Shown here: piece after piece, positions 1-12,789 of the stretch
Layout of the letters: every line of letters starts with the position of its first letter
Numbering within the stretch: the stretch's first letter is position 1
Assembly (NCBI RefSeq): GCF_041260155.1
Contig: NC_091928.1
Location: 31,584,888-31,648,887, forward strand
DNA: 64,000 bases
DNA from: Ptychodera flava
Taxonomy: Eukaryota; Hemichordata; Enteropneusta; Ptychoderidae
Direction of reading: 5' to 3'
Notes under the pieces: generated by a model
The model's database searches: none
What the model was told of the DNA's origin: nothing
What the model saw: the letters and a program-made list of their open reading frames with translations, nothing else
Translations under genes and position numbers: made by a program

Positions 1-75
1 AGTCTGCCTGATGTAAGAGTAAAACTTGGTAAAGGAAGCCGATGGCTACAGTCACAGCAAGATATGCTTCACTGA
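1..75 (+). CDS. Possible 3' end of an unidentified gene
   Basis: Frame 1 is open from the first base of the window to a TGA at 73-75. It encodes about 24 residues rich in Lys, Arg, Gln and Leu (SLPDVRVKLGKGSRW...). This could be the C-terminal end of a gene that lies mostly before the window, or simply chance. No family is recognisable and no clear AATAAA follows closely. Only the open frame is seen; its coding nature is a guess. Confidence 0.15.
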   Translation, partial: SLPDVRVKLGKGSRWLQSQQDMLH

Positions 76-1650
76 ATTTGATTGTGTTTCGATGAAGTGA
101 GTGGACTTTAAAACAGGAGTCATGGAATACGACGAGTAACTCTATCACCACCAAACTCATGGTCATTCAATTGTTTTCAATGAGAAGAGCAAGATGAGTG
201 GACCTGTATGCAGGAACATATGGTGTCAGAACGTGGAACACTTATATCTTGTTTCAATCATGTGGCCACTCTACCGCCATACGTACTGGATATAGCCATG
301 AGAAATTTCTAGACTGCTTTTCCCTTCGGACTTTACCCACAAGCGGTTGGAATGTTCGGTGTCCGATTTTACACCCCGTCTGTGGGTATACCTTGGGGTC
401 AAATGTCCATTATTCACCACAAAGTGTGATTCGGGACCGGCAAAGCCAGTACATCTGATAAAATGAAGAGGTATCCTGTCATCTGACCAGTATATTCTAG
501 CTCAAAGTAAATAACATCCATTTCTTTTATCGGACAATGTTAGAGTAACTCATAGTTTTTTGGGAATGTACCATTAAATCTTGTGATAGTGTTGGTCAGC
601 ATTATTTTAGGATGTGCTATATGTTTTGCCTTCAAGAATTTGACATTAATTTTCGGATTGAGTGGGGCAAACGCTTTCTGACATTTTCCTTTTCCACTTG
701 GGAAATAAAGCTGTGGAGAGGCTGAAAAATCAGAGTATCCATTTTAACCGCCCATCCCGAACCAGATGGTGGATCCTGCAATATCGTTTTGTATTTTGTC
801 TTCGGATTGTTCACTTGTAGACTCGGAAAAGTCATAGTTCCTGTACAAAGCTATAGTAAATAGTTTGCACGCTTTTTTAGACTGTTTATGACACTAGAAA
901 GCTGTACTAAATCACAATTGATAATTGCCGTTATTGTCGATTCTGGAAGTGACCTGCAAAGTGTGAGGATTGCGTTTGGTAACATAATCAAATCATGCAT
1001 GAGTTTTCTTAGTGAATGCACAAACAATAGGTTTTGTACCATAATATACCATATCACAGATGTGTTCATCGTAGTCATGTGCAAGCATGTCATTGGCAGT
1101 TATGGAGGTCCAGCGTTTCACTGTACATCACACAATAATTTTTAAACAGAATAATGAATTGTTCACCATGTGCCATTTACTCTTGGCGTTATGCGCATGG
1201 GTGTCTCGCCAAATTCTGTTGACTTGCCAGAAATAGACGTAATAAATTTCAAAAACATCCTTATTGTTTTTTGTTTTTGTATGTTTTGTTTTTGCAACGA
1301 GTAAAATGGACTCTTTGGGAGTGACTTGTATGGATATAGAATTGATCACGAAAGCTATCATACGGTAAAGAAAGAGAAATACAATTTTCACTAATAAAAA
1401 GTGAAGGAATCAGTCATATACACAGGAAAGGTTCTAAAAACTCATTTGTTTATGATTAATGTTGAGACGGACACCAAGCAATTATTGGACTGCAAACAAC
1501 CAGTTATACTCGCATGGCGTTGTGTCTTTGAGTACACATCGATCACGTGGGAAAATTTTAACGGTGGCCACTGGGCTCTTTACGTAAGTGTAAAACATGA
1601 CTGTCATTTGGAAAGGGAAAACACTCACCGTGTTAGTACCCGATCGATGT
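76..1650. other. Intergenic, nothing recognised
   Basis: Both strands were read. Only short frames without domain features appear (for example 198-458 on plus and 851-1093 on minus, which overlaps an equally long frame on the other strand). I see no splice-bounded exon, tRNA or repeat structure here. Confidence 0.5.
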
Positions 1651-1654
1651 CATA

Positions 1655-1852
1655 TCACATTTGAATCTAACATAATTAATTATGCAAATGAGCATGAAAT
1701 ATGCAAGTCGCACCCACCCAAAACTTATCAGTTCTTGCCAATTCTCAAACAGAATGTGTGTACCAGATTTGATTCTGATCTAATAAGCCTTGTTTGAGAT
1801 ATCGGGCCCACAGACAGACACACAGACAGACACACAGACAGACACACAGACA
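1655..1852 (+). repeat. Dispersed CAGA-tailed repeat, copy 1
   Basis: This segment has a short conserved body (a run about Asn-rich AT sequence, then CACCCA..AAACTTATCAGTTCTTG, then a 'TTTGAGATATCG' block) that ends in a CAGACAGACACA microsatellite at about 1806-1850. The same order of blocks recurs at 31335-31545 and 32466-32702. This marks a dispersed non-coding family whose 3' end is the CAGA tract. The class is unknown; no terminal inverted repeat or target duplication was seen. Confidence 0.55.
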
Positions 1853-1956
1853 TAAAATAATCTAGCATGCCTTCCTCCAACTCTTTTGATATGTCAATTA
1901 TGGGTACCTGTTTGTTTGCTGTAAACAGAATTCTGCTGCCATGCACCAGTTTTGTC

Positions 1957-1957
1957 G

Positions 1958-1992
<35 letters not shown>

Positions 1993-1994
1993 TC
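1957..1994. repeat. (CTTT)n microsatellite
   Basis: About nine uninterrupted CTTT units, followed directly by a CpG-rich flank. It accounts for the Lys/Glu/Arg-repeat reading frame on the minus strand. Confidence 0.95.
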
Positions 1995-2549
1995 GCGCGA
2001 GCCACATGACAGAAGCCCAAGCCGCACGGCCTAGCCCGCCAAAAGGCTACAATTATTGCAGCTACGGTAGATGCTGTGGCCGAACTGCTTTACTCCCTGC
2101 AATTGGTCGCGTCACGGAGTAAAACAGGGTACGAAGACCGTTACATGAGTTATCACTTTTACAGTATATTGCCTTGATCTTGACAAATTGATTTAATCCT
2201 CTGATGAGGTCAGTAAATTAAACCAGAAGGGAGTGTCTGTGGTTTAATGAATTAGTAGACTGTGGTCACGTAATCAATGATTGGTTGCAATCAGAGTGTT
2301 CCGTAACGTGAGAGAACACCGTTGATGGCGAATACATGTTTTCCTGGAAATACAGATCGATGAAGTACAATAGAACATACTCCCATTGCGGTCTTTCGTA
2401 TGACACCCTGTGGGAGTACAAGTGAAATCACATCCATTCTCAATCAGACTTGTTGTTTGGTCATGTTAACACACCTCCCGTATAGAACCCTCTTCCTCAA
2501 GCAGACTTGTTTTTGAGTTTTTGAGTTTCGAAGCTCGGCGACGTGTCCT

Positions 2550-2926
2550 TGAGGGAGGCGCTATTCGCCTCGGAATTTGATATTCGGATTCAGGTTTTTT
2601 TTACTGTACTTTGCTCATATACTGCTCGTATGAAAGCATTTCGAAGCTGATGGAATAAATGCATTTTTTACTGTCTTGTTTTTTGTGAAACTCTAAAAAT
2701 TTAATTTTTTTCTCGGGATAGTTAACATAAGATTTGCGGCCACTTTGAATTTAATATCGGTAACTCAGTTCGGTACTTTTTTCCCTTGAACCAACAATGT
2801 TTCTCTAAAACCAACATTTGTATGGTGACCCCGTGACTTTTATTGTGGATTTTGAAAGAGCATGGTTTTAGTTTACCTTGAGGAAAGTTTGAGGAAAATA
2901 TTTTTGTTACGAGGTGCCTACTACGT
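2550..2926 (-). mobile_element. AGGTAG-family MITE, diverged copy
   Basis: This is related to the best copy at 20602-20955, in reverse orientation. The recognisable blocks, in order, are a left end near GCGCCTCGG, a 'GATATTCGGA' block, a 'TAGTTAACA..GCGGCCACTTTGAAT' block, a 'TGGTGACC' block, and a right end ending in CGAGGTGCCTACTAC. It is well diverged and the borders are approximate. Confidence 0.6.
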
Positions 2927-3155
2927 GAAGTATAACGCTCCCCGTCTCGCTGAAGTTTTAACAGTAAATGCATCTGTATATGCAATACATCAAAGTTGCA
3001 AAACACCCAAGGATATCTCAAAGTGTTCAGCCTTGTGGCGGGAGAGCTACTTAAATGAAAGTATGGCAGCGAAAACTGACACTTGTTTTGACTAAGTTTC
3101 ACCAGCATAATTCAACTGGCATGAAGAGAGAGTTTCAAATATTCACTTTAGCCCT

Positions 3156-3345
3156 CAATGTATTTGAATAGGAAATTTTAGGGCATGACCGCTTAGCTTT
3201 TCTGAACTAAAATTTTGTTACAATTTTTTATTTGCTGCGATCAAATTACATTGTGTTAATTTTCTTTTGTGTGTTTTTCAGCCGCTTAGACGCGTACCTT
3301 TTCTTATTTAGAGTGGACGCAAAACAAAGAATTTAATTACTTTGG
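3156..3345. repeat. Long inverted repeat, left arm
   Basis: An arm of roughly 190 bp, from 'CAATGTATTTGAATAGG' to 'AAGAATTTAATTACT', reappears as its reverse complement at 6803-6994 with only scattered differences. The arms enclose about 3.4 kb that includes LINE and MITE fragments. A 32-bp piece of the same arm (GGACGCAAAACAAAGAATTT...) occurs a third time, in direct orientation, at 7042-7073. Confidence 0.8.
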
Positions 3346-3384
3346 CCTAAGACAATTTTTTGCCGTGTTCGTGTTTCGAAAATT

Positions 3385-3585
3385 GTGTTCATTCCATAGA
3401 GTGAACGTAGGGGCGGCGGCCATTTTCTATTTCAATATCTCGGTAAATGTTCGATAGCTTGTTTCTCTAGTACCAAACCTTGCCGTAAGCCCCGATTTTT
3501 ATTCTTGACTTGGTAAGAGAATGGTTGAAACTTTCACTCAGGAAAGTTTGAGAGAAGGTGTAAGTCTTTCGAGTCTAAAAAGATC
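3385..3585 (-). mobile_element. AGGTAG-family MITE, partial copy
   Basis: This is the 3' two-thirds of the family in reverse orientation: 'CCATAGAGT', 'GCGGCCATTTTCTATTTC', 'TTGTTTCTCTAGTACCAAA', and 'AGAGAATGGTTGAAA' ending near 'TTTCGAG'. It lacks the first part. Confidence 0.6.
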
Positions 3586-4635
3586 TGTTCCCTTGGCGCA
3601 CTCTACTGTAATCATTTCAATATGATCTTGGTGTAGAAACGAGAAACCGGTTTCTACAAGAGAACAAAAATATCGGAAAATGTATCAAAAGGATACAGCT
3701 AATGGAGACGTTATAAGCAACTTGAACCTGTCGTCTGTGCCGGATATAATCAATTACGAAACCAATCAAAAATGACTTCATTCGAAGGGTTTTAATTTCG
3801 TCATTAAATTATTCATTGTCAGGTGTATTGTTTCCCACGCTTAAAATAATTGCTATTTATTTTACCGCCAATACTGCCGTGTAGTCAAACGTGGTAAACT
3901 CATCATTTCTCCTGTCACGAGGGCACGTGCGCTTGCGCAATGGCGATTCATTATTACCCAGTACAGTTAATTTACTTCTGCATTTTAAGGCGATTATGTT
4001 TCACTGGTTTTAAAGTTGAGTGAAATGATTGCTGTATTACAATTATTTACATTGCAGGAGGACGATGTAATCCCAGAAAAAATTGCATCTATACCTATGC
4101 TGTAATGACTCGGACGCTGAGTAACAATGTAGTTTATAGTTGTATTATATTCGTCCACGAATAAGGTCAAACATGTGTCATTCCTGTCAGAAAAACTCTA
4201 AACTATTAGCAACTATGTCCAGTCAATTACTCCTATAACTTTGTGATCTTTCGTACCATACACTGACATGAGGGGTATACGTAACAATTTAAAACAAAAG
4301 ATAAACTCTCTGTCAGTATCGGAGAAACGAATGAAAGTTTATAATGGAAAGTTAGAAGCTTCTTTCAAAACTTAAGTCAAATCAATGTTCAGGTAAAATC
4401 TTTGCTGTACATGTAAATTCAGCAACATTGGCATTGAATCTAACTATGTCAACGGTTGCTTTGATGACGCTGTTTAGGAGTTGACTTAGATACAGATGAT
4501 TAATATTTGATGTCACATCCCTCTGACCATGACAGAAAGCTTAGTATGAAAGAGGTGGTTTCGATTTCTTAGACCATAATTAAAGTTCGTTGGTTTTCGT
4601 TCAACGGAAACAATATTAATGAATGAGCTAGAAAC
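3586..4635. other. Intergenic, nothing recognised
   Basis: AT-rich sequence with only very short frames on either strand. No exon with usable splice sites and no repeat structure was recognised between the MITE fragment and the LINE. Confidence 0.5.
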
Positions 4636-4639
4636 TTTA

Positions 4640-6040
4640 TAATTGCACATCATAATTATAATCATAATCTTTATTTCTTATATAGCGCATTACATATTTA
4701 AATATCTAAACGCGCTTTACATTAAAAACAAAGAAATAAGTGACAAATAAAAACAGTAAATTTTAAATGTTCAATAAAAGTAACAGCTGGTAAAACTAAA
4801 GAAATGGCTAAAATAGATCAACAAATAAAACTCAGGTATTAAATGACTTAAAAGGGTATAAAACTCATGTATAAAATGACTTAAAAAGGTAAGTTTTTAA
4901 CCCGACTTTAAAATTATCGAGTGACTGAGATGCACGTTTAAGGTGCGACGGCAAAGAATTCCACAAACGAGGCGCACATATTGAAAACGCCCTATCACCA
5001 TAGTAAGCTGTGCGGCCGATGGGTTGATGTAACTTAATTTCCCCATTTGAAAATGAACGCAATGTATGACTAGTACTACATTTAATCAAAAGGTCATGAA
5101 GGTAAGATGGTACATGACTACAGAGAACTTTGAAAGTAATACAAAAAATTTTAAATTGAATACGTTGTTCAACAGGGAGCCAATGAAGGTCACAAGAATG
5201 GGAGTAATGTGATCACTATTTTCTCTTCCTGGTAACAAGTCGAGCTGCCGAAATTTGAATTGCTTAAATTTGCAGTTTGCGTATTTCAAACGAAGTGAGA
5301 CCGAAAAGTAAACTGTTGCAATAATCCAGGCGAGATGTGATAAAAGCATGAATGAGTTTCTCAGTTAAAGGCTGATCAAGTATATTTACGGATTTTACCA
5401 ATCTTCCAAAGAGCATGAGAGGCCGATTTACGCACATTGACAACATGTGCTGACATACTGCCACTAGAATCCATCGTGACACCAAGATTGCGAACACTGT
5501 CAGATGGGTGAACAATGACATCACCTATTTAATATCACAACGAGGAACCGAGCTTAGACCTGTAAATTTAGAAGAAAAATGAATGACCTCGGTTTTACCA
5601 TCATTTAGAGCGAGCATATTGTTTCGCATCCATCCCCTGATTTCATTAACACATAGCTCAATTAAAGTTGTCGGGACTTGATCTGCTTCGCAAGTGATAT
5701 ACGATTGCGTGTCATCAGCGTACATCATGTAATGTAATTTATGCTTGAAAATGATATCCTCTAAGGGTGCTGTGTACAGATGAATAAAATTGGTCCGAGA
5801 ACGGAACCTTGGGGTACACCACAATCGAGAAATTGTGCCTCAGACACGACTGACCCAACACACACTGCGTTCGCCCCTGCAGATAGGATTTAAACCAAGT
5901 CAGCACTGTCCCCGTGATACCAAATCTATGACACAGCCTATGTAATAAGATGTCGTGATCAATCGTGTCAAAAGCAGCAGATAAATCGAGTAAAATTAAA
6001 ATAACATCTTTGCGTCGATCAAGAGCACGTAGATATTAGG
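4640..6040 (-). mobile_element. 5'-truncated L2/CR1-like LINE
   Basis: Minus-strand translation shows reverse-transcriptase pieces in the right order. Near 5940-6005 is [21 protein letters not shown], the catalytic aspartates, lies at 5711-5722. RLDYCNSLLFG lies around 5290-5350, and a conserved C-terminal block AFSICAPRLWNSLP lies around 4960-5000. The 3' end has the GCGCTATATAAGAAATAAAG tail and an ATTATGATT-type repeat at about 4645-4690, as in L2/CR1-group elements. The pieces sit in several frames, so the copy is dead. The endonuclease and N-terminal RT are missing, as expected for 5' truncation. The clade within the L2/CR1/Jockey assemblage is inferred from motif style. Confidence 0.85.
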
Positions 6041-6125
6041 GTATTCTAGCAATGGGATCAAAAACTGGTTATATCAAAGATGATCCATTGTCCTGGGGAA
6101 AGTTGATTCGAGTAAAAAAGTGTTA

Positions 6126-6309
6126 AAGGTATACTGTCACCTGTTCCAATTTTGCTACAGTTGCCATGGAAAGAGAAATCTAACTAGTCACAGATTTGAG
6201 CGGGTGGCCGCTTTTTAAAAATAACGCCCTCACATGGGCATTTCGGATACCAAGGAACGCCCCTTGACCATATATGGGCATATATAGATTACAGGTGACT
6301 GTATACCTT
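6126..6309. mobile_element. Short MITE with TA target duplication
   Basis: A 184-bp element flanked by TA. Its ends read AAGGTATACTGTCACCTG, and the reverse complement AAGGTATACAGTCACCTG lies at the other end, a single difference in the terminal inverted repeat. No coding capacity. The TA target fits a Tc1/mariner-type mobiliser (inference). Confidence 0.8.
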
Positions 6310-6312
6310 TAA

Positions 6313-6612
6313 AGGTATAATGAGCCAGGGGACAGATATTCGAACTCTCAAGTTTTTCAATATTGGTCTGATCTACTGCTTGTGAGGACTAATTTTAAAG
6401 TCCTTTGAAAAACCGAAATTTTATTTTTCCCCATAGAGTTGTCACAGGGATAGTGGCCACTTTTAATCATAATGTCAAATACCGGTAGATGTTAGGTAAT
6501 TTTCTCTTTCTCGTATCAAATGTGCACGGTGAACCCTGATGTTCATTTGGAAACAGTATGGTTGGGCGTTTGAACAAAAGTTTAAATCTATCTCTTTCGA
6601 AGTGCATACTTT
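6313..6612 (-). mobile_element. AGGTAG-family MITE copy
   Basis: Reverse-oriented copy directly abutting the 184-bp MITE. It starts AGGTATAATGAGCC and has 'GGGGACAGATATTCG', 'CCCCATAGAGTTGTCACAGG' and 'GCACGGTGAACCCTGAT'. It ends 'TCGAAGTGCATACTTTA'. About 300 bp, diverged. Confidence 0.7.
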
Positions 6613-6802
6613 ATCAAGTCTTTACAATTACACAAACACAATAATGAATTTTTCACCTATTGTTACACTGAAATGCAATTCTCTGTGCTGTGAGATAGCA
6701 ATCTTCTCTGTTACAAGTTGACTATTGATCAACATATACACTGCTTCTCGGAATGTTTTGCTGAGTGATCGGAATAAAAACTTAACGCCATCATTGCGTA
6801 AG

Positions 6803-6994
6803 GTCAAAAGTAATTGAATTCTTTGGTTTGCGTCCACTCTAAATGGGAAAAGGTACGCGTCTAAGCGGCTGAAAAATACACACAAGAAAATTAACACAAT
6901 GTAATTTGATTGCAGCAAATGAAAAATTGTAATAAAATTTTAGTTCAGAAAAGCTAAGCGGTCATGTCCTAAAATTTCCTATTCAAATACATTG
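6803..6994. repeat. Long inverted repeat, right arm
   Basis: Reverse complement of 3156-3345, with shared landmarks CGCGTCTAAGCGGCTGAAAA and AGAAAAGCTAAGCGGTCATG. See the left arm for the third partial copy at 7042-7073. Confidence 0.8.
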
Positions 6995-7157
6995 TGTGCG
7001 TTTTTCATGAAAACCTTAAAAAACCTACAGGGTGGGGTGGGGACGCAAAACAAAGAATTTAATTACTTGGTCTAATGATCGTAACCAGTAGTTGAGAGTG
7101 TCCACTGAAAATACTAGATAAACAGCCGATTTGAAGAAATTGTTATTTTAATTTGTA

Positions 7158-8448
<1,291 letters not shown>

Positions 8449-10667
8449 ATGGCAGCAAAAGAACCAACTTATTCAGAGGAAATAGACGACAATTTTTTGT
8501 CTTGTATCATTTGCTCAGAGCGTTACAACAATGCAAAACTGCTGCCGTGTCTTCACAGCTTCTGTGAGCCGTGTCTTGATAAGCTGGCAGAGGAAGGAGG
8601 GACGATAACCTGTCCAATATGTCGGCGCTCGCACCAACTTCCGGATACTGGCGTGGCAGGTGTCTGTGGTAATGTATTCATCAACGAACTGGTGAGAATG
8701 TTTAAAAGAGTGAAGGGGGCTCCATGGAGCCGAACACTTGCGATGGGTGCCAGGAAGCAGTATCTGTCAAACGCTGCATCGAATGCGAGGTTGACATGTG
8801 TAGAAATTGCGCTGTCTCTCACTCCCGATTTAGGGCTACAAGGTCACATCAACAGATGACCCTGGAAGAGTTCGAAGCTGCCAAGTCCGGGGATCCCTCC
8901 TCAGTGCAGCCACCTGTCTACTGTACCGATCACCCAGAGAGTCCAGTTGAATTTTATTGTGATACCTGTGACAGGGTCATCTGTGTAAGGTGTACAGCTT
9001 TCGAACACTCCAGACCTGAGCATCAATACAGTCACTTGACAGAGGTGGCGACGGAATACTACAAAGTTTTGAAGCAAGCAATCGAAAAGGTGAAAGTGAA
9101 AGAACTTGAAGCCGATCGAAGCAAAGCTGCTGTCATGGAAACGGCTGAATCACTTGATAGCTGTTACCAAGCAGAGAAAGAGATCATGGAACAACACATT
9201 CAGAAAACAATCGATGACGTCACTCGTATCATCCGAGAAAACGGTTACAAGCTTCTCGGAGAATTGAAAGACGAGTACAACAGAAGGAAAATAAACTTAA
9301 ACGCACAGTTGAAAGAATTGGAGTGCGTGGAGAGTGACATGTCATATGCAAGGGAGTATGCTGAGAAACTGATGCATTATGGGAATGCTGCACAGTTGAT
9401 GTCAGCCAAGAAAGGAATTTCATCTCAAATGGAAGAATTACTGAGAGTGGAAACAAAACTTGACCCGACTGAGACTGACTACATGGAGTTCAAACCATCT
9501 GATGATTTTTGTAAAGCAAAAACTCTGGGTGTGCTGTGTAACGACCTTGCAGAACGCTGTACATTGGTTGATGTTCCTGAGCATGTCAGGGTTAATGAGA
9601 ATATTGACATCACCCTAGAAACAGGTACACGACATAAGCGATGCAAGATGTGTGATTAAAGAGTGGACGCAGTCCTGACGAAACCGGATAAAAGCCAGGA
9701 AAACATCGCAGCCGCAGATGATGGTGATGGGACGTGGAGTTTGAAAACCGTTGCCACAATGGTTGGAAATCATGAAATCACAGTGTCTGTATCCAAGAAA
9801 CCAATCACAGGGTCGCCAGTGACAATCAGAGTGATTCCACAGAAAGGTTTGATTTGTAAATTTGGCAGGAAAGGTTCAGGTGAAGGAGACTTGGATGATG
9901 CTTGGGGTGTCATGGTAACGAGAGATGGCAATATTCGGGTGTGTGATCGGAACAATGAGAGATTGCAGACATTCACATTAAATGGGAAATATCAGTCTAC
10001 AACAACATTCAGTAATATTTCAACGACAGTTTCTCCTGATTGGTCGACAGTATCAGAGGATGGTACCATCTTTACGAGTGATGGCACTGTTGGTCAAGTA
10101 ATTGGACACGATGAGTTTGGCAGAGTGCTTAGATGTTTTGGAAAAGGAGTGATAAGTTATTGTTTTGGAATTGCAATGAGTCCCATGGATGGCAGAGTCT
10201 ATGTTGTTGATAATAAGGGGCACTGCATACATATTTATGATCAAGATGGCAATTATTGTAAGTCTTTTGGTTGTGAAGGACAAGGCCAAGGGCAGTTGTG
10301 TAAACCTGTAGGCATTGCAATTGACGGTGAAGGCAAAGCCTTTGTATCTGATCGGCACAATCATCGCATTCAAGTGTTTGATGCTGAGGGTCAATATCTG
10401 TACAGCTTTGGAAGTGAAGGATCTGGTGATAATCAGATGAGATACCCTTCGGGGATAGCACTTGATTGTGATGGCAATGTGTATGTGTGTGACAAAGGTA
10501 ATAACAGAGTGATGAAGTATGAATCTGATGGTAAATTTATCGGTCGTATTGACAGCGAAGATAATACGGTAGATGATCCTAGAAGTATTTGTGTTACGGA
10601 TGACAGACCATTGGGCTATGTTGTAACTAATTCCAAGGGGAAGAACATACAAGTCTTCTCACAGTGA
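8449..10667 (+). pseudogene. TRIM-NHL E3 ubiquitin ligase-like gene, interrupted
   Basis: An intronless TRIM2/TRIM3-type locus. The RING finger starts at the ATG at 8449 and has all eight ligands: C19, C22, C34, H36, C39, C42, C55, C58. It is followed in another frame (from about 8724) by a B-box1-like CxxC block, a B-box2 (YCTDHPESPVEFYCDTC), a coiled coil of roughly 130 residues, and the start of a filamin-like domain. After a stop the same frame continues with the rest of the filamin domain (ITGSPVTIRVIP) and about six NHL blades ending at 10667. Two breaks are seen: a one-base frame change near the G5 run at 8715-8719, and an in-frame TAA at 9657-9659. The family ubiquitinates targets and binds RNA or protein through NHL, often in innate immunity or development. 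The clean remainder suggests recent inactivation or an assembly error; a RING-only product of 136 residues remains possible. Confidence 0.85.
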
Positions 10668-10670
10668 AAT

Positions 10671-11196
10671 TTCATCTAGTCGATTGAATATTTAAAAAAA
10701 AGAATACGCCAGTCAACTAGTCCAGTTGTTTGATGTGTTTCTGTGTCTTAAGAAAGATTGACAACTTCTTCAAATCTTGTCTTTTATTATCCCGTTTTGT
10801 TTGTTTTGCTATGTACTCTTCCGTTTTGAACCTTGCTAAGATCATAGTCCCTCCACCTTGCTGAGATGGACTGCTCTGGTTTCGAGATCACTCTACTCTT
10901 GTTCTAACTATCACATCACTATGAATGTATGAGCAGTGCATGACAGAGTTTGCTGAGGTTGTGTGTTTTAAGTCATTCAGTTTGAACTACATGTAAGAAT
11001 ACACCGTGGGGTGAAATAAGCAGACTTTGGACTCTTTCAATACTTACTTGCTGCTTCTTCGGACTCATTTTGAAACTTGAAGAGCCACTAGTAACTTCCA
11101 TGCCCTCCTTTTTTCTGTGAATTTAGAAATCGATCTTAATCGCGATTACAAAGACAGCAGCTATTTGAATTTAAAGTATATGTGGTTTTGGTACTT
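10671..11196. other. 3' flank of the TRIM-NHL locus
   Basis: Non-coding. A nine-base A run lies at about 10693-10701, but no AATAAA was found close to the stop codon. Nothing else was recognised before the tandem-repeat element. Confidence 0.4.
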
Positions 11197-11200
11197 TATT

Positions 11201-12775
11201 AGTCCCCACGGTCACCGTCCGGGGGAATTATAGGTTTGGTCATGTCCGTTCCTCCGTCCGTCCGTCCGTCCGTTCACGCAGATATCTCAGAGATGCCTGG
11301 AGCGATTTCATTCAAACTTGGTACAAGGATTACTCCTTATGTCATACATATGCACGTCAATTTGTTTTGTGATACGATCCAATATGGCCGCCATGCGGCC
11401 ATTTTGTTACGATTTTTTCATGTACGGAGCCATAACTCAGGCACATCTCAACCGATTTTATTGTAAGTTGGTACAAGGACATCAATCTTTGTCATACATA
11501 TGCATGTCAATTTGTTTCACAATACGATTCAATATGGCTGCGTGGCGGCCATTTTGTTACTATTTTTCATGTCCCGAACCATAACTCAGACATGTATCAA
11601 CCAATTTTATTCAAAGTTGGTACAAGGACATTGACTATTGTCATACATATGTACGTCAATTTGTTTCATGATATGATCCAATATGGCCGCATGGCGGCCA
11701 TTTTGTTACAATTTTTTCATGTCAAGAGCCATAACTTAGCACGTCTCAACTGATTTTATTCAAAGTTGGTACAAGGACATTGATCTATGTCATACATATG
11801 CATGTGAATTTGTTTCACAATATGATGCAATATGACTGCGTTGCAGCCATTTTTTCCGTTTTTTTCATGTCCAGGGCCATAACTAAGGCACATCTCAACC
11901 GATTTTATTCAAAATGGTACAAGGACATTGACTTATGTCATATATATATGCACTTCGATTTTTTTTTTACAGTGAGATCAAATACAATGGCTGCGTGGCG
12001 GCCATTATGTTATGATTTTTTTATCTCCACAGCCATAATTCAGACATGTATCAACCGATTTTATTCAAAGTTGGTTACAAGGACATTAACGTATTGTCAT
12101 ATTATGTAATAGATTTGCATGTCAATTGGTTTCACAATCCGATGCAATGTGGCTGCCTGGTGGCCATTTAGTTACGTTTTTTCATGTACAGAGCCATAAC
12201 TCAGACATATTTCCACCAATATCATTCAAAGTTGGTACAAGGACATTGACCTACGTCATACATATGCACATCAGTTTGTTTCACGACATGTAGTAGTATC
12301 ATGTCAATCATTGAATTTTCGTAATTACGCTGATATGTCAAGAAATACTGCATCAAATTTCATGAAACTTGGTACAGATGTTAAGGTCACATTGCTTTAA
12401 CAGTGAATAAAGACATTTATCAGTGTTATGGTAATTAATTTGAAATTAAATTCGCATAATGAACTTTCCTAATTAGAGTGATATATCCACAAATACTGCA
12501 TCAAATTTGATGAAACGTTTGGAAATGTTGAAAATGTTTGAAAATGTTTGGCAACATCCTGTTGATTAATTACTAATTGACTGATTTAATGACCTTTTGT
12601 AATTAGGATGGCGGCCTACATTGGTTTTATGTTTTCACCACCATAGAACTCAATCATTCTATCTGTATCGCAGTATTTTTAATCACAGACCTAATTAATG
12701 AACAGGACTCTATCCTCTCCGAAGACTTGTAATTAAAGTACCCATTAACAAGTGGGGACTGTGTCATCAATGATG
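11201..12775 (+). mobile_element. Non-autonomous element carrying a ~150-bp array
   Basis: The left end is AGTCCCCAC at 11201-11209, followed by CCGT repeats at 11254-11273. Seven units of about 150 bp follow, and then a non-repeated tail rich in 'AATTAGAGTGATAT' and 'ACTGCATCAAATTTGATGAAAC'. At 12752-12760 lies GTGGGGACT, the inverted match of the left end. A partial inverted copy of the tail occurs at 46760-47265. There are no protein motifs; the class is unknown and the exact right border is uncertain, since homology with the other copy runs on to about 12775. Confidence 0.6.
11285..12295 (+). repeat. Tandem array, ~150-bp unit, seven copies
   Basis: Each unit contains TTGGTACAAGGACATTGA, then CATACATATGCA, TTTGTTTCA and a CpG-rich palindromic block (GGCCGCATGGCGGCC), then ATTTTGTTAC, TTTTTTCATG and AGCCATAAC. 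The landmark GGTACAAGG occurs near 11320, 11469, 11620, 11768, 11917, 12073 (one base inserted) and 12235. The spacing is therefore about 149-162 bp. Confidence 0.9.
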
Positions 12776-12789
12776 ACTTGTTTCATTGG

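Noticed and set aside
10053-10652. 199-codon minus-strand frame
   Set aside because: It is the antisense shadow of the NHL repeats on the plus strand.
11285-12295. Possible CRISPR-like array
   Set aside because: The whole unit is repeated, with no short repeat alternating with unique spacers, and the context is animal nuclear DNA.
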